From: Betaproteobacteria bacterium
GTDB taxonomy: Bacteria > Pseudomonadota > Gammaproteobacteria > Burkholderiales > SG8-39
Direction of reading: 5' to 3'
Assembly (NCBI GenBank): GCA_005888925.1
Contig: VBCP01000474.1
Coordinates: 1 to 6,700, forward strand
DNA: 6,700 bases
Part shown: piece after piece, positions 6,192-6,700 of the stretch
Numbering within the stretch: the stretch's first letter is position 1
Layout of the letters: every line of letters begins with the position of its first letter
Position numbers and translations under genes: made by a program
Notes under the pieces: generated by a model
Database searches by the model: none
The model's input: only the letters and a program-made list of their open reading frames with translations
What the model was told of the DNA's origin: nothing

Positions 6192-6700
6192 TTGCGGCCG
6201 AGCTGTTTCAGCGCCGCTTCCAGTGGCCCCGTGTCGTAGAACTGCTCCGGCTTCCACTTGCTCGCCGGGCCGCTCAAGCTGCCGGCGGTGACCTGGAACG
6301 ACAGGTTGTCCAGCGCCGCCGGGGCACGCATGCGGTCAATGCCGCCGTTCAGGTCGACGATCTTCACCACGTCGCGCAGCTGCGCCTCGAGCTTCGCGTC
6401 GTCCATGTCCTTCAGGGCGTCGCCGCGCTCGCGCAGCCAGAACTTCGGGTCGGCGGCGCCGCGCCGGTAGGACTCGACCAGCCGCAGCACGGTCTTGCGC
6501 ACCACGTCGGGATTCGCCCTGGCGAAGGCCGGATTGAAGAACAGCACGCTCGAAGACAAGGGCTGCGTCGTGAAATCGACCAGCACGTGGAACTTGCCCG
6601 GCGCGCTGTCCTGCAGGGTCTTCGCTGAAGAGAGGTCGAACGCCGCGGCATCGACCGCCCCGCGCAGCAGCGCGCTGGCGCGGGCGGGCGATCCTTCTGG
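6188..6700 (-). CDS. ABC transporter substrate-binding protein, NMT1/THI5-like (partial, C-terminal part)
   Basis: This is the C-terminal 170 residues of a periplasmic solute-binding protein; the N-terminus and any signal peptide lie beyond base 6700. Visible residues begin PEGSPARASALLRGAVDAAA, which fits the family pattern in which a Gly-Ser-Pro loop is followed by a helix and a 'G.VDAA' strand. Further on come a segment about ligand-free capture (VLFFNPAFARANPDVV, then a helix with LVESYRRG) and the end at QLGRK-stop. This layout matches the NMT1/THI5/SsuA/TauA family of binding proteins for sulfonate, nitrate, pyrimidine-precursor and aromatic importers (family knowledge). It is followed by permease 1 with a 4-base GTGA overlap, so it is the binding component of the importer encoded next. 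The ligand cannot be deduced. The reading frame is open from the window edge to the TGA at 6190-6188. Confidence 0.82.
   Translation of the reverse strand, partial: PEGSPARASALLRGAVDAAAFDLSSAKTLQDSAPGKFHVLVDFTTQPLSSSVLFFNPAFARANPDVVRKTVLRLVESYRRGAADPKFWLRERGDALKDMDDAKLEAQLRDVVKIVDLNGGIDRMRAPAALDNLSFQVTAGSLSGPASKWKPEQFYDTGPLEAALKQLGRK

Noticed and set aside
1..6700. Mobile elements, CRISPR arrays, tRNA or rRNA genes, promoters and terminators
   Set aside because: The window is filled end to end by overlapping coding sequence; no inverted-repeat ends, repeat-spacer pattern, tRNA-like sequence or terminator hairpin with T-run was found by eye.

Overview
The window is one densely packed minus-strand operon from a high-GC bacterium. 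GC looks roughly two thirds or more by eye and codon third positions are strongly G/C. Protein style (SsuABC/TauABC-type transporter, multi-subunit molybdenum hydroxylase) suggests a soil or aquatic Pseudomonadota, possibly a betaproteobacterium, but nothing here fixes the genus. There is no intergenic space: every visible gene overlaps the next by 4 bases (ATGA, GTGA or TTGA).

In transcription order (6700 down to 1), the first half is an ABC importer: the C-terminal part of an NMT1/THI5-type periplasmic substrate-binding protein (6188 to beyond 6700), permease 1 (5451-6191), ATPase (4690-5454) and a second, different permease (3935-4693). The second half is a xanthine dehydrogenase/aerobic CO dehydrogenase-family hydroxylase: FAD subunit (3122-3938, broken), Mo-cofactor large subunit (895-3125, broken), 2Fe-2S small subunit (401-898, intact), and the start of a second, paralogous large subunit (404 to beyond 1, cut by the window edge).

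The simplest reading is an uptake-plus-hydroxylation unit: the importer brings in a small substrate, perhaps an N-heteroaromatic, purine-like or aromatic compound, and the molybdenum hydroxylase oxidises it in the cytoplasm. The substrate cannot be read from sequence. The visible active-site loop (PYRGVSR) is not that of true CO dehydrogenase.

The most striking anomaly is that the FAD and large-subunit genes each carry a short internal deletion that shifts the frame and removes a conserved family motif: the FAD pyrophosphate-binding AGGQS-type segment in one, the VR[FY]VGEPVA segment in the other. Everything else visible looks intact. Either the hydroxylase is decaying in this genome, or the assembly has lost two short segments. 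No mobile element, RNA gene, CRISPR array, promoter or terminator was seen.
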